Positions 22,127 through 22,512 of a stretch of 22,512 nt of DNA are shown one piece after another; position 1 is the stretch's first letter; every line of letters begins with the position of its first letter. The notes beneath the pieces are model-generated. The model had not been told where the DNA came from. It did no database searches and saw only the letters and a program-made list of their open reading frames with translations. The translations under genes were made by a program, and so were the position numbers. Source of the stretch: JACZXC01 sp036447375 (GTDB lineage: Bacteria > Myxococcota_A > UBA9160 > SMWR01); the NCBI GenBank assembly GCA_036447375.1, contig JAZFUU010000219.1, positions 1-22,512 on the forward strand. Direction: 5' to 3'.

Positions 22127-22512
22127 ATGAAGCGCCGTTCGCTCGCGGGCCTGCTCGTCGTCACGGCCTATAGCTTCTCCTGCAGTGTGTTCGGCCCGTC
22201 GGCCGCGGATCGCCCGTCCGTGGATGCGCCGCCCCCCGCTCCGATCGCATCGATTCCCGAAATTCCGGTCGACCCGTACGTCGACAGAATCCGCAGACAT
22301 CTCGCGCGCTACGACACCGGTCTCCTGCCCCACGAACTGAAGGCGCTGGCCCAGACGATCGTTTCGGAATCGCGCCGGCGTAGTCTCGACCCGGCGTTGG
22401 TGCTGGCCGTGATGCAGGTGGAGAGCCGCTACAACAACTTCGCACTCTCCCCGGTGGGGGCCATGGGGCTGATGCAGGTGATGCCCCGGACCGGAGAGGA
22501 GACCGCCGCCCG
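22127..22512 (+). CDS. Secreted lytic murein transglycosylase, SLT family (partial, 3' end cut by window edge)
   Basis: The visible 128 residues begin with a short basic N-terminus and a hydrophobic signal sequence (about 5-18) ending at Cys19. The SFSC sequence is a poor lipobox, so lipoprotein status is uncertain. A Pro-rich linker (about 24-50) and the start of an SLT (goose-lysozyme-like) domain follow. The catalytic Glu99 sits in the QVESRYNN context, and GAMGLMQVMPRTG is the second SLT signature. Such enzymes cleave the MurNAc-GlcNAc bond of peptidoglycan to give anhydro ends, in the periplasm or at the outer membrane. The start lies 2 bp after the DUF5658-like stop. The gene runs off the right edge. 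Confidence 0.9.
   Translation, partial: MKRRSLAGLLVVTAYSFSCSVFGPSAADRPSVDAPPPAPIASIPEIPVDPYVDRIRRHLARYDTGLLPHELKALAQTIVSESRRRSLDPALVLAVMQVESRYNNFALSPVGAMGLMQVMPRTGEETAA

Noticed and set aside
1..22512. CRISPR arrays, insertion sequences, integrases, tRNA or rRNA genes
   Set aside because: No regularly spaced repeats, transposase or integrase motifs, or cloverleaf-like sequences were seen while reading both strands.

Overview
This 22.5-kb window is a chromosomal segment of a GC-rich Gram-negative bacterium. Its main content is a type IV pilus (T4P) locus, followed by a housekeeping and membrane-quality-control block. The order pilB-pilT-pilC-pilS-pilR, with a second PilS/PilR-like pair next to pilMNO, resembles the Myxococcus xanthus pil cluster, where pilS2/pilR2 sit beside pilM. 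This suggests a member of the former Deltaproteobacteria (Myxococcota or a related uncultured lineage). That assignment is inference from gene order and protein character; no rRNA marker is present. I see no mobile element, CRISPR array, tRNA or rRNA.

Left part (1-2432, minus strand): a small XRE-type regulator heads an operon with pilM, pilN and pilO, the inner-membrane alignment complex. pilO runs off the left edge; pilP and pilQ would be expected beyond it. A 228-bp divergent region with a large inverted repeat separates this operon from a plus-strand sigma-54-dependent response regulator (PilR2-like, 2661-4022). That gene is followed by an unrecognised 111-residue membrane-anchored protein (4111-4446). 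The small gene converges on a histidine kinase (PilS2-like, 4443-5936), and both stop codons are read from the same CTAG tetranucleotide.

Centre (4443-14298, minus strand): pilB (extension ATPase), pilT (retraction ATPase), pilC (platform), pilS (six-TM sensor kinase), pilR (sigma-54 activator) and the PilS2-like kinase follow one another with small gaps or 4-nt overlaps. No pilin gene or pilD is visible, so PilR's usual target, pilA, must lie elsewhere. ribF lies upstream of pilB across a 232-bp gap that holds a tandem 20-bp repeat and a possible sigma-28-like promoter.

Right-centre (14375-20828, minus strand): rsmD, coaD, coaBC, an NfeD-family membrane serine protease, a slipin (stomatin), hflK and hflC form a tight directional run. 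Three SPFH scaffold proteins and an NfeD protease are thus linked to coenzyme A synthesis and, downstream, FAD synthesis.

Right end (20829-22512): a roughly 400-bp divergent control region precedes a second small XRE-type regulator on the plus strand. After it come a terminator-like hairpin, a 313-bp spacer holding an intrinsic terminator that faces the minus strand, a DUF5658-like four-helix membrane protein, and the start of a secreted lytic transglycosylase cut by the right edge.

The most notable items are the PilS2/PilR2/small-protein arrangement, a c-di-GMP-binding (MshEN-like) signature in PilB, and the unexplained intergenic repeats and orphan terminators. I did not find clear evidence of a wholly new system.
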